The translations under genes were made by a program, and so were the position numbers. This document shows, piece after piece, positions 1 to 7,630 of a stretch of DNA of 64,000 bases. The first letter of the stretch is position 1. Each line of letters begins with the position of its first letter. The notes under the pieces are model-generated. The model searched no databases and was not told the DNA's origin. It worked only from the letters and a program-made list of their open reading frames with translations. The DNA is from Feifania hominis. Lineage in GTDB: Bacteria; Bacillota; Clostridia; Oscillospirales; Feifaniaceae. Location: positions 124,001-188,000 of the forward strand of contig NZ_JACRSP010000001.1 of the NCBI RefSeq assembly GCF_014384765.1. The letters are read 5' to 3'.

Positions 1-1925
1 GCGGCATCACCGCCAAAATCACCGTATGTGTGCCGGAGGACTGCTGCGCCAAGGTCTGCGACGTGGAGCTGACAAGCGACGCCGAGCACACGGTTCGCCT
101 GCTGTACAACTTCCGCCCGGTGCTGGGAGTGGACGCCCGGCACGCCATGTTTGTCAGCAGCGAGCGCAGAGGGGAGACGCTGATTATGAAAAATCCGTAC
201 AACTCGGTCTATCCCGGTGAGATGGGCTTTTTATCGGCCCGTTCAAAGGGCGGCGGCCTGCACTTTGAGCGGGGCTTTGAGAGCGGGGTGAGCGCCGTTG
301 TCACCCGAAAGCTGCCCGGGAAAAAGAGCGAGAAAATCCGCTATGTTCTCGGCGTGGCGCGAAGCGAACGGGAACTGCTGCGCTCGGTGGAGGAGCTTAT
401 GCGCCGCGAAGATGTCGCGGCGCACACCCGCCGGGAGAGCCGGGAGCTGCTCGGCGCGCTCGAGGTGTCGACGCCCGACGCCGACATCGACGCGCTGGTG
501 AACACGCTGCTGCCCTACCAGACCATCGCCTCGCGCATCCGGGGGCGTACGGGCTTCTACCAGTGCGGCGGGGCATACGGCTTTCGCGACCAGCTGCAGG
601 ACTGTGCCAACATGGCGCTGCAGCTGCCGCAGGAGCTCAAGGTCCACATTCTGCGCTGTGCCGCCCACCAGTTTGTCGAGGGCGATGTGCAGCACTGGTG
701 GCATCCGCTGCCCCAGCAGCCGGGCATGGGGCACCCGGGCGTGCGCACGCGGTGCAGCGACGACATGCTCTGGCTGCCCTGGGCGGTGTGCGAGTATCTC
801 GACCACACCGCCGACTGGGACATTCTCGACATCAGGGTGCCCTACCTTGACGCGGCGCCTCTGAAGCCCGGCGAGCAGGAGCGCTACTTTACCCCGCGGC
901 GCAGCGAACTGCGCGAGAGCCTCTACGAGCACTGCGTGCGGGCCATTGCGGCCTGCGACAAAAGCGGCGCGCACGGGATGACGCTCATCCGCGGCGGCGA
1001 CTGGAACGACGGGATGAACCGCGTCGGAACCGAGACCGAGGGCGAGAGCGTCTGGCTGACCTGGTTTCTCAGCATGGTGCTGCGCCGCTTTGCGGCGCTC
1101 ACCGAACGCCGGGGCGGCGACGCGGGCTACTACACCGCCCGGGCGCAGGAGCTGTGCGCGGCCGTACAGAGCAGCGGCTACAACGGCAGCTGGTATCTTC
1201 GCGGCTTCTATGCCGACGGCACGCCGCTCGGCGAGCCGGGCGCCGGCGAGTGCGAAATCGATCTGATCACGCAGGCGTTTGCGGTGCTCGCTTCGGACGG
1301 GAGACCCGAGCGGTGCCAAAGCGCCATGGGCGAGGCCTGGGAGCGGCTCTTTGACCGCGAGGCGGGTATCATCAAGCTGCTCTGGCCGCCCTTTGCCGAC
1401 GGCCCGCATGACCCGGGCTACATCCGCGGCTACGGGCCGGGTCTGCGTGAGAACGGCGGGCAGTACACCCACGGCGCGGTCTGGGGCGCGATGGGCGTGT
1501 ACGCGCTCGGCGACGCGCAGCGCGGCTTTGAGATGGTGCAGGCGCTCAACCCTCTGCGCCGGGCGGAAAAGGAGATCTCCCTTGCCAACTACCGGGTGGA
1601 GCCCTATGTGATTGCGGCTGATGTCTACGCGAATCCCGACCACTACGCCCGCGGAGGATGGACCTGGTACACAGGGTCGGCGGGCTGGTACTACACGCTG
1701 CTGACAAGAGTTCTTCTGGGGCTTCGCATGAGCGGCGGGAAGATCTGGTTTTCCCCCGCGCTGCCGCGCGGGTGGGAGGGCTTTCGTCTGCGCGTGCGCC
1801 TCGGCAGCAAGACGGCCGAGGTCGAATGCCGCCGCGGGGAGGATGCCGGTGTCTATCTTGACGGCCAGCGTATGGACGGCCCGTTCGCCTTTTCCGACGG
1901 GGCGAAAATCAAACTCATCCTGTGA
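1..1925 (+). CDS. GH94-type glycoside phosphorylase / beta-glucan synthase-like protein, C-terminal part (5' end missing)
   Basis: The frame is open to the left edge (first full codon at position 3), so this is the C-terminal 640 or so residues of a larger protein. It matches the (alpha/alpha)6-barrel catalytic domain of family GH94: the GGDWNDGMNRVG segment around 991-1026 carries the Asp that acts as general acid in GH94 phosphorylases, and the C-terminal WYTGSAGWYY motif is also typical. Family members phosphorolyse beta-glucosides (cellobiose, 1,2-beta-oligoglucans) or form the C-terminal domain of cyclic beta-1,2-glucan synthases. The segment resembles the NdvB/1,2-beta-oligoglucan branch more than classical cellobiose phosphorylase, but the missing N-terminus prevents a decision. 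No signal peptide can be judged. Confidence 0.82.
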   Translation, partial: GITAKITVCVPEDCCAKVCDVELTSDAEHTVRLLYNFRPVLGVDARHAMFVSSERRGETLIMKNPYNSVYPGEMGFLSARSKGGGLHFERGFESGVSAVVTRKLPGKKSEKIRYVLGVARSERELLRSVEELMRREDVAAHTRRESRELLGALEVSTPDADIDALVNTLLPYQTIASRIRGRTGFYQCGGAYGFRDQLQDCANMALQLPQELKVHILRCAAHQFVEGDVQHWWHPLPQQPGMGHPGVRTRCSDDMLWLPWAVCEYLDHTADWDILDIRVPYLDAAPLKPGEQERYFTPRRSELRESLYEHCVRAIAACDKSGAHGMTLIRGGDWNDGMNRVGTETEGESVWLTWFLSMVLRRFAALTERRGGDAGYYTARAQELCAAVQSSGYNGSWYLRGFYADGTPLGEPGAGECEIDLITQAFAVLASDGRPERCQSAMGEAWERLFDREAGIIKLLWPPFADGPHDPGYIRGYGPGLRENGGQYTHGAVWGAMGVYALGDAQRGFEMVQALNPLRRAEKEISLANYRVEPYVIAADVYANPDHYARGGWTWYTGSAGWYYTLLTRVLLGLRMSGGKIWFSPALPRGWEGFRLRVRLGSKTAEVECRRGEDAGVYLDGQRMDGPFAFSDGAKIKLIL

Positions 1926-1933
1926 TGGTAATT

Positions 1934-1954
1934 GCACGAAAAATCGTGTATAAT
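1934..1954 (+). promoter_or_regulatory. Candidate -10 box with adjacent palindrome upstream of ymfF
   Basis: A TATAAT hexamer lies at 1949-1954. No good -35 is present at the normal spacing. The inverted repeat CACGA-AAAA-TCGTG (1934-1947) abuts the -10, which would suit an operator. Weak evidence. Confidence 0.35.
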
Positions 1955-2025
1955 ACCATACTGTATACAGAATTTTCCGCCGCCTTTGGCGCTCACTTTG
2001 AAAAGGAACAGACGAGGTGTAGCAT

Positions 2026-3306
2026 ATGGAATTTGAACGCAGGGCCATTGCGCCCGGTGTCCACTGCAATGTCATAGGGACCGACAAATTTAAGACCAAT
2101 ACCATCGGGGTGCAGTTTGTGAGCACCCTCAGCGAGCAGGAGGCCTCGAAAAACGCCCTGGTGCCCTACGTGCTGGTGCGCGGCTGCGAGCGCTACCCGG
2201 ATATGACCGAACTCAACCGCTATCTGGAGAGCCTCTACGGCGCGAGCCTCTCGGTCAACATCCAAAAGCGCGGCGACCGGCAGATTGCCGGCTTCTATCT
2301 GACGCTGCTCGCCGACCGGTACGCGCTCGGCGGGGAGCCTCTGCTCGAGAGCGCGGCGGACTTTGTGCTGGAGCTGATCTTCCGGCCCCTGATGCGAGAC
2401 GGCGCTTTTGATGAGCAGATTGTCGCAAAGGAGAAGAAGAATCTCATCGACCGCATCGACGCCCAGATCAACGACAAGCGGCGCTATGCGCTGCGCCGCA
2501 CCTACGAGGTGATGTGCCAGGGCGAGGCGTTCGCGGTCAACGAGTACGGCGAGCGCTCGCGCATCGAGGAGCTCACGGGCGCGGAGCTCTACGGTCACTA
2601 CCGGGACATGCTTCAGACGGCAAATCTGGAGTTCTTTGTCATCGGACAAAACGGCGGGGCAATTGCGAAAAAGCTTGCCGGCGCTTTCGCCGGACGGCAG
2701 CGCTCGCCGCGCGCGCTGCCGCCGACCCGGGTGACGGCGGCGGCCGGGTCGCCGCGCGAGACGACCGACGAGATGGCGGTCGCGCAGGGCAAGCTCTGCC
2801 TCGGCTTTCGAACGGGCGGCGTGAGCTTCGGCTCTGAGGACTATCCGGCGCTCGTGATGTTCAGCGGCATCTACGGCGCGACGCCGGTGTCCAAGCTCTT
2901 TATGAATGTGCGCGAGAAGCTCTCGCTGTGTTACTACTGCTCCTCGCTGCTGGAAAAACACAAGGGCCTGATGCTGGTGAACTCCGGCGTCGAGGTTGAG
3001 AATGCGGGCCGTGCCCGCGAGGAGATTCTCGCCCAGCTCGACGCCGTGCGCCGGGGCGACTTCACCGAGGAGGAGTTCGCCGCGGCCCGCAAGGCCATGG
3101 AGAACACCTACCGCTCATCGGCCGACTTCCCGCACACGCTTGCCGACTGGTATCTCGGCTGCGTGCTGGCGGGCTGCGAGATGAGCCTTGACGACGCGGC
3201 TGCCGCGCTGGGAAGAGTCACAAGGGATGACGTCATCCGCGTGGCGCAGAGCGTCACACTCGACACGATTTACTTCCTCAGGGGAACTTCAAAGGAGGTG
3301 GGCTGA
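2026..3306 (+). CDS. ymfF: M16-family peptidase-like protein, YmfF type (inactive partner)
   Basis: A 426-residue member of the insulinase/M16 family without the HxxEH zinc motif, which is normal for the YmfF half of the YmfF/YmfH pair. In Bacillus these proteins are linked to the 5-aminopentanol modification of elongation factor P, and current annotations name them so. The function here is by family only. The start is ATG 2026 with GAGGTG six bases upstream. The stop overlaps the first base of the next start (TGATG), so the two halves are translationally coupled, as expected for a heterodimer. Confidence 0.85.
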   Translation: MEFERRAIAPGVHCNVIGTDKFKTNTIGVQFVSTLSEQEASKNALVPYVLVRGCERYPDMTELNRYLESLYGASLSVNIQKRGDRQIAGFYLTLLADRYALGGEPLLESAADFVLELIFRPLMRDGAFDEQIVAKEKKNLIDRIDAQINDKRRYALRRTYEVMCQGEAFAVNEYGERSRIEELTGAELYGHYRDMLQTANLEFFVIGQNGGAIAKKLAGAFAGRQRSPRALPPTRVTAAAGSPRETTDEMAVAQGKLCLGFRTGGVSFGSEDYPALVMFSGIYGATPVSKLFMNVREKLSLCYYCSSLLEKHKGLMLVNSGVEVENAGRAREEILAQLDAVRRGDFTEEEFAAARKAMENTYRSSADFPHTLADWYLGCVLAGCEMSLDDAAAALGRVTRDDVIRVAQSVTLDTIYFLRGTSKEVG

Positions 3307-4583
3307 TGCAGATTATCCGCGACGAAAAACTGGGCGAGCAGATCACCCTGATAAAACGGCCGAACGGCCTGCGTGTGCTGGTCTATGAAAAGCCCGACTT
3401 TTCAAATACCTATGCGATGTTTGCGACCCATTTTGGGTCGATTGACAACTGCTTTCGCCGCGCTGGCGAGAGCGAGTTTTCCCGTGTGCCCGACGGTGTG
3501 GCCCACTTTCTCGAACACAAGCTCTTTGAGAGCGAGGGGGAGGACGCCTTTGTGCGCTATGCGCGCACGGGCGCCTCGGCAAATGCGTTTACAAGCTTTG
3601 ACAAGACGGCCTATCTCTTCTCCTGCACGGAGCAGTTTTCCGAGTCTTTCGAGATTCTGCTCGACTTTGTGCAGCACCCCTATTTCACCGAGCAGACCGT
3701 GAAAAAGGAGCAGGGGATCATCGGCCAGGAGATCCGCATGTACGACGACGATCCGGACTGGCGCGCCATGTTCAATTTGCTCGCGGCGCTCTACCACAAT
3801 CACCCCGCGCGCATCGACATCGCCGGCACGGTCGAGTCCATCGCCGAGATCACACCCGAGGTGCTCTACCGCTGCTACGAGACCTTTTACAATCCCCGCA
3901 ACATGGTCATCACGGTCTGCGGTCCGGTCACGGCCGACGAGGTGATTCAAGTCTGCGACCGGGTGCTTGAGGACCGCGAGCCCATTGCCTTTGAGCGCGC
4001 GCCGGTGGAGGAGCCGCGCGAGGTGCGCGAGAGCTTTGTGCGCCAGTCGCTGCCCGTGCCAGTGCCGCTGTTCTGCATCGGCGTCAAGGACCACGACGTC
4101 GGCCTCACGGGCGCTGCCGGCGCCGAGCACGAGGCTCTTTGGAACATTCTGCTCGAGGCGCTCTGCGGCAGGGGGACGGAGCTCTACCGCGAGCTCTACG
4201 ACAGCGGCCTGATCGGCGGCAGTTTCGCCAGGGAGTATCTCACCGGCGGCAGCTTTGCCGCGGCTATTGTCAGCGGCGAGAGCCGTGACCCGCGGGCGGT
4301 CTTTGAAAAGTTCAGCGAAAAGCTCGCCGCGCTCGCCGGACAGGGCCTTGACGCCGACGCCTTTGAGCGCGCGCGCCGCGTCGGCTACGGCCGGGCGGTG
4401 GCCGTTCTCGACAGCACCGACGACGCGGCCCAGTCCCTGATGGAGTGCGAGTTTAAAAAGACGACCGTCTTTGAGATGATCGAGGCGTACCGCGGCGCCA
4501 CATGCGAAAAAATCAACGCGCTGCTCAGAGAGATCCGTCCGTCGCAGCTTGCGCTCTCGGTCATCGAGTCCGACGAAAAATAG
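3306..4583 (+). CDS. ymfH: M16-family zinc peptidase, YmfH type (catalytic partner)
   Basis: A 425-residue insulinase-family protein carrying the inverted zinc motif His67-Phe-Leu-Glu70-His71, so this is the catalytic subunit paired with the metal-less YmfF encoded just upstream. Family members are associated with processing in the EF-P 5-aminopentanol pathway; the substrate is inferred, not visible. A near-perfect Shine-Dalgarno AAAGGAGGTG ends five bases before ATG 3306. Length and the two-domain M16 arrangement (N-terminal catalytic, C-terminal inactive half) fit the family. Confidence 0.87.
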   Translation: MQIIRDEKLGEQITLIKRPNGLRVLVYEKPDFSNTYAMFATHFGSIDNCFRRAGESEFSRVPDGVAHFLEHKLFESEGEDAFVRYARTGASANAFTSFDKTAYLFSCTEQFSESFEILLDFVQHPYFTEQTVKKEQGIIGQEIRMYDDDPDWRAMFNLLAALYHNHPARIDIAGTVESIAEITPEVLYRCYETFYNPRNMVITVCGPVTADEVIQVCDRVLEDREPIAFERAPVEEPREVRESFVRQSLPVPVPLFCIGVKDHDVGLTGAAGAEHEALWNILLEALCGRGTELYRELYDSGLIGGSFAREYLTGGSFAAAIVSGESRDPRAVFEKFSEKLAALAGQGLDADAFERARRVGYGRAVAVLDSTDDAAQSLMECEFKKTTVFEMIEAYRGATCEKINALLREIRPSQLALSVIESDEK

Positions 4584-4585
4584 AC

Positions 4586-4601
4586 AGGGGGACGGCCCCC
4601 T
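4586..4601 (+). terminator. GC-rich hairpin after ymfH
   Basis: Six-base stem AGGGGG / CCCCCT with an ACGG tetraloop directly after the ymfH stop. It has no U-run, so it may be an RNA stabiliser or weak terminator rather than a true intrinsic terminator. Confidence 0.35.
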
Positions 4602-4619
4602 ACATAGAGGCGTCATTGC

Positions 4620-4658
4620 CCGCACGCGGTGATGGCCGAGCCAATACTGCGTGCGGAG
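4620..4658 (+). promoter_or_regulatory. Leader hairpin that hides the lgt ribosome binding site
   Basis: Two stacked stems are visible: CCGCACGC (4620-4627) with GCGTGCGG (4649-4656), and inside it TGGC (4633-4636) with GCCA (4640-4643), separated by a symmetrical GGTGA/ATACT internal loop. The 3' arm covers the first two bases of the GGAG (4655-4658) that would start lgt translation. I do not recognise it as a named riboswitch class. Confidence 0.45.
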
Positions 4659-4660
4659 AA

Positions 4661-5626
4661 ATGGTGATTTTGATGCTCCAGCCAAACGGAACCGGCCCGA
4701 TCTCATTCCCGGGCCTCGGCATCCATGACCTGAATGTCAGCCGGGTCGCCTTTACGCTCTTCGGCAAGGACTTCTACTGGTACGCGATCATCATCGCGAC
4801 CGGCTTTGTGCTCGCGGCGCTGCTGGCGATGCGCCTGTGCAAAAAGTACGGGGAGAACTTTGACGAGTACCTCAACATGATTCTCATCGGCACGCCGGTG
4901 TCGATCATCGGCGCGCGGCTCTACTATGTGCTGCAGATGCCCGAGCTCTACGACAGCTTCTACGACGTCATCGCCATCTGGAACGGGGGCCTTGGTATCT
5001 ATGGGGCGATCATCGGCGCGGTGCTGACGGTCATCGTCTACTGCAAAATCCGAAAGATGAACATGTGGAAAGTGCTCGACGTGCTGGCGCCCTGTCTGAT
5101 GCTCGGCCAGGCGATCGGCCGCTGGGGCAATTTCTTCAACCAGGAGGCCTACGGCGAGGTGACCGATCTGCCCTGGCGCATGGAGCTCGTCATCCGCGGG
5201 GTCAGGACCTGCGTGCACCCGACATTCCTCTACGAGTCGCTGTGGAATTTCATCGGCCTTGCCATTTTGCTGGTGTTGTTCAACCACATCAAGTTTCCGG
5301 GATACATCTTCTGGTGCTATACGGGCTGGTACGGGATTGGACGCTTTTTCATCGAGAGTCTGCGCACCGACAGCCTGATGATTCTCGGCCTGCGCACCTC
5401 CATGTGGGTGGGGCTCATCTGCTTTGTCACGGCGGTTGTCGTAATCGCGCTCAAGCTGCGCCGCCTGCGGGCAGAAAAGCCGTCCGACTATGTGCCGCAG
5501 TTTGCAGGTGAGATCGGAGACCTCAAGCAGGCGGAGGACAGCCCGTCTCCCCAGGAGGAGCACGGGGAAGCCGCTGAAGAGCAGAGTGGGGAAGAGGGAG
5601 AGACCGATGCCGGCGAAGATCATTGA
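4661..5626 (+). CDS. lgt: Prolipoprotein diacylglyceryl transferase
   Basis: Lgt moves diacylglycerol from phosphatidylglycerol onto the lipobox Cys of prelipoproteins in the membrane. The family signature is intact (GQAIGRWGNFFNQEAYG, encoded near 5104-5154) and about seven hydrophobic segments are present. ATG 4661 is taken as start; ATG 4673 gives MLQPNGTGP and is possible too, because GGAG 4655-4658 is awkwardly placed for both. The reading frame is open further upstream to 4502, but that stretch overlaps ymfH. The C-terminus carries an acidic Glu-rich tail of about 35 residues, unusual for Lgt. The 3' end overlaps folD by 20 bp. Confidence 0.92.
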   Translation: MVILMLQPNGTGPISFPGLGIHDLNVSRVAFTLFGKDFYWYAIIIATGFVLAALLAMRLCKKYGENFDEYLNMILIGTPVSIIGARLYYVLQMPELYDSFYDVIAIWNGGLGIYGAIIGAVLTVIVYCKIRKMNMWKVLDVLAPCLMLGQAIGRWGNFFNQEAYGEVTDLPWRMELVIRGVRTCVHPTFLYESLWNFIGLAILLVLFNHIKFPGYIFWCYTGWYGIGRFFIESLRTDSLMILGLRTSMWVGLICFVTAVVVIALKLRRLRAEKPSDYVPQFAGEIGDLKQAEDSPSPQEEHGEAAEEQSGEEGETDAGEDH

Positions 5627-6476
5627 CGGAAAGAGCATTGCACAGCAGGTGCGCGACTCGGTCGCCGTTCAGGCGAGAGAGCTCGCCGAACGGGGCGTGA
5701 CGCCCCATCTCGCCGTTGTGATTGCCGGCGACGACCAGGCGTCGCAGGTCTATGTCAGAAGCCAGGCCAGGGCCTGCGCGGCGGTCGGCATCCGCTCCAC
5801 GGTCCTGCAGCTCTCGGCTGACATCACCGAGGAGGAGCTGCTCGACGAGATCGAGCAGCTCAATACCGACAATCGGGTGCACGGCATTCTCATCCAGCGG
5901 CCGCTGCCGCCGCAGATCAATCCTGAGCGCGCCATTGAGGCCGTCAGCCCGCGCAAGGACGTCGACGCCTCCCATCCGCAGAACGTCGGGCGCATCATGA
6001 TCGGCAGCTACGATTTTCTGCCCTGCACGCCGGCGAGCGTCATGGAGCTGCTGCGCCGGGAGAATGTGGAGATCTGCGGCAGAGACTGCGTCGTCATCGG
6101 CCGCAGCAACATTGTCGGCAAGCCGGTCGGCATGCTGCTGATGCATGAGAACGGCACGGTGACGCTCTGCCACTCCAGAACACGGAATCTGCCGGAGGTG
6201 ACCCGCCGGGCGGACATTCTCGTCTCGGCGGTGGGCGAAGCGGGCTTTGTCACAGCCGATATGGTGAAGCCCGGAGCCGTGGTCATCGACGTCGGTATGA
6301 ACCGAAACGCCGAGGGAAAACTATGCGGAGACGTCGATTTCGGACCGGTCAGCGAGATCGCGTCGCTGATCACGCCGGTGCCCGGCGGCGTGGGGCCCAT
6401 GACCATTACCATGCTCCTTGAAAACACCATAAAGGCGGCAAAACTGGCCGTCAAAAACACACAAGAATGTGGTTGA
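5607..6476 (+). CDS. folD: FolD-type methylene-THF dehydrogenase / methenyl-THF cyclohydrolase with altered active site
   Basis: A 289-residue FolD homologue with the C-terminal NAD(P)-binding signature (PGGVGPMTITML) and the conserved Gln97 (GILIQRPLP) and Asp120 (KDVD). The enzyme normally interconverts methylene-, methenyl- and 10-formyl-THF in one-carbon metabolism. The canonical YxxxK motif reads Tyr49-Val-Arg-Ser-Gln53 here (codon CAG at 5763-5765), so the lysine needed for cyclohydrolase chemistry is missing, and KDVDGFHP reads KDVDASHP. It may be dehydrogenase-only or otherwise divergent. The start ATG 5607 has GGGAGAGA upstream and lies inside the lgt tail. Confidence 0.88.
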   Translation: MPAKIIDGKSIAQQVRDSVAVQARELAERGVTPHLAVVIAGDDQASQVYVRSQARACAAVGIRSTVLQLSADITEEELLDEIEQLNTDNRVHGILIQRPLPPQINPERAIEAVSPRKDVDASHPQNVGRIMIGSYDFLPCTPASVMELLRRENVEICGRDCVVIGRSNIVGKPVGMLLMHENGTVTLCHSRTRNLPEVTRRADILVSAVGEAGFVTADMVKPGAVVIDVGMNRNAEGKLCGDVDFGPVSEIASLITPVPGGVGPMTITMLLENTIKAAKLAVKNTQECG

Positions 6477-6502
6477 CACGGTGAATTTCGCTGTGGTATA
6501 CT
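6473..6502 (+). promoter_or_regulatory. Sigma-A promoter of rplU-prp-rpmA
   Basis: TTGACA at 6473-6478 and TATACT at 6497-6502 with an 18-base spacer, plus a TG extended -10 (TGGTATACT). It begins within the last codons of folD. Confidence 0.8.
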
Positions 6503-6508
6503 CTAAAG

Positions 6509-6593
6509 TGCCGCGTATTGTGGGCTCCCAAACGGATTGCAACAGCATCCTGCCTGACAGTAGCGAGCTTGTTGAGAAAGGCAGGTGCTTTGT
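6509..6593 (+). ncRNA. rplU leader RNA (L21-leader-like) with SD-sequestering stem
   Basis: About 85 nt of untranslated leader. AGCATCCTGCCT (6544-6555) pairs with AGGCAGGTGCT (6579-6589), leaving one bulged T. The 3' arm contains the rplU Shine-Dalgarno. Position and behaviour match the L21 leader known from Firmicutes, in which ribosomal protein is thought to control its own synthesis; a covariance-model match was not possible here. Confidence 0.55.
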
Positions 6594-6905
6594 GTGTACG
6601 CAGTTATCGTAACCGGCGGCAAACAGTACAAAGTACAGGAAGGCGACGTCATCTACGTCGAGAAACTGGCTGGGGAAGCCGACAGCGAGGTCACGTTTGA
6701 CAATGTGCTCGCGCTGAACAAGGACGACACCCTGACCGTTGGCACGCCGAGTGTTTCGGGCGCCACTGTGACCGGCAAGATTGTCAAACAGGGCAAGAGC
6801 AAGAAGATCAGAGTCTTCAAGTTCAAGGCCAAGAAGAACTACAGAAGACGCCAGGGCCACAGACAGCTCTATACCAAGGTTCAGATCGAAAAGATCAACG
6901 CGTAA
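6594..6905 (+). CDS. rplU: 50S ribosomal protein L21
   Basis: A 103-residue L21 with the typical N-terminus YAVIVTGGKQYKVQEGD and C-terminal KKNYRRRQGHRQ RNA-binding segment. I chose GTG 6594 because it aligns with the normal L21 N-terminus and sits four bases after AGGTG; an in-frame GTG at 6585 would add three residues and lie inside the Shine-Dalgarno. It is the first gene of rplU-prp-rpmA, the conserved Gram-positive order. Confidence 0.94.
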   Translation: MYAVIVTGGKQYKVQEGDVIYVEKLAGEADSEVTFDNVLALNKDDTLTVGTPSVSGATVTGKIVKQGKSKKIRVFKFKAKKNYRRRQGHRQLYTKVQIEKINA

Positions 6906-6911
6906 GGTTTC

Positions 6912-7247
6912 ATGACCAGAGCGATTTTCCGAACCAGAGCGCAGAGAATACTGGGCTTTGAGATCTCGGGCCACAGCGGATACGCCGAGGCGGGCGAGGA
7001 CATCGTCTGCGCGGGCGTTTCGAGCGCGGTTCAGTTGACTGTCAACGCGGTCGTCGAGATCATCGGCGTCGCGGCGCAGGTTCGCTCCCGCAGGGAGGAC
7101 GCTTTTGTGTCGCTCACCCTGCCCGGGGAGATGGACGATGAGTGCATGCAGCAGTGCCAAATCGCTCTTCGCGCGCTTCTTCTACAGCTTGAGCTGCTCG
7201 AAGAGGAGTGCCCGGAGTTTTTGAACGTGATACATTCGGAGGTGTGA
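6912..7247 (+). CDS. prp: Ribosomal-processing cysteine protease Prp
   Basis: A 111-residue Prp (YsxB) protein. The catalytic His21 (GHSGYAEAGED) and Cys33 (DIVCAGVSS) are present at the family spacing. Prp removes the N-terminal extension of L27 in Firmicutes before assembly into the 50S subunit. Its substrate is encoded immediately downstream and carries the expected cleavage motif, so the assignment is strong. The gene follows rplU by six bases. Confidence 0.92.
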   Translation: MTRAIFRTRAQRILGFEISGHSGYAEAGEDIVCAGVSSAVQLTVNAVVEIIGVAAQVRSRREDAFVSLTLPGEMDDECMQQCQIALRALLLQLELLEEECPEFLNVIHSEV

Positions 7248-7252
7248 AAAAG

Positions 7253-7540
7253 ATGATCAGATTAGGATTGCAGTTTTTTGCCCATAAAAAAGGCGTCGGT
7301 TCCACTAAGAACGGCCGTGACAGCGAGTCCAAGCGCCTCGGCGTCAAGAGAGCGGACGGTCAGTTCGTTCTGGCCGGCAACATCCTGGTTCGCCAGAGAG
7401 GAACCAAGATCCATCCCGGCGTCAACGTCGGCCGCGGCAGCGACGACACCCTGTTCGCCAAGGTGGACGGGAAAGTGAAATTTGAGAGAGTAGGCAAGGA
7501 CAGAAAGCGCGTGAGCGTCTACGACGTCGTTGCCCAGTAA
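7253..7540 (+). CDS. rpmA: 50S ribosomal protein L27 (precursor with Prp cleavage site)
   Basis: A 95-residue L27. The N-terminus MIRLGLQFFAHKKG contains the extension removed by Prp, with cleavage expected between Ala10 and His11. The mature N-terminus reaches toward the peptidyl transferase centre. ATG 7253 has GGAGGTG upstream (7238-7244). An in-frame upstream TTG start is rejected because it would run back into prp. A strong terminator follows. Confidence 0.94.
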   Translation: MIRLGLQFFAHKKGVGSTKNGRDSESKRLGVKRADGQFVLAGNILVRQRGTKIHPGVNVGRGSDDTLFAKVDGKVKFERVGKDRKRVSVYDVVAQ

Positions 7541-7556
7541 AGACAAACAGAGCTTG

Positions 7557-7590
7557 AAAAATCTCAGATTTTTATAATCTGAGATTTTTT
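7557..7590 (+). terminator. Intrinsic terminator after rpmA
   Basis: Perfect 14-base stem AAAAATCTCAGATT (7557-7570) / AATCTGAGATTTTT with a five-base loop and a T-run ending at 7590. Confidence 0.9.
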
Positions 7591-7630
7591 GTTGTGAAAA
7601 CCGGTTCGCCGGTTGGAGGGGAGTGAGCGC

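Noticed and set aside
7208..7252. Upstream TTG start for rpmA
   Set aside because: It would overlap prp and extend L27 beyond the conserved MxRLGLQFFAHKKG N-terminus; ATG 7253 has the Shine-Dalgarno.
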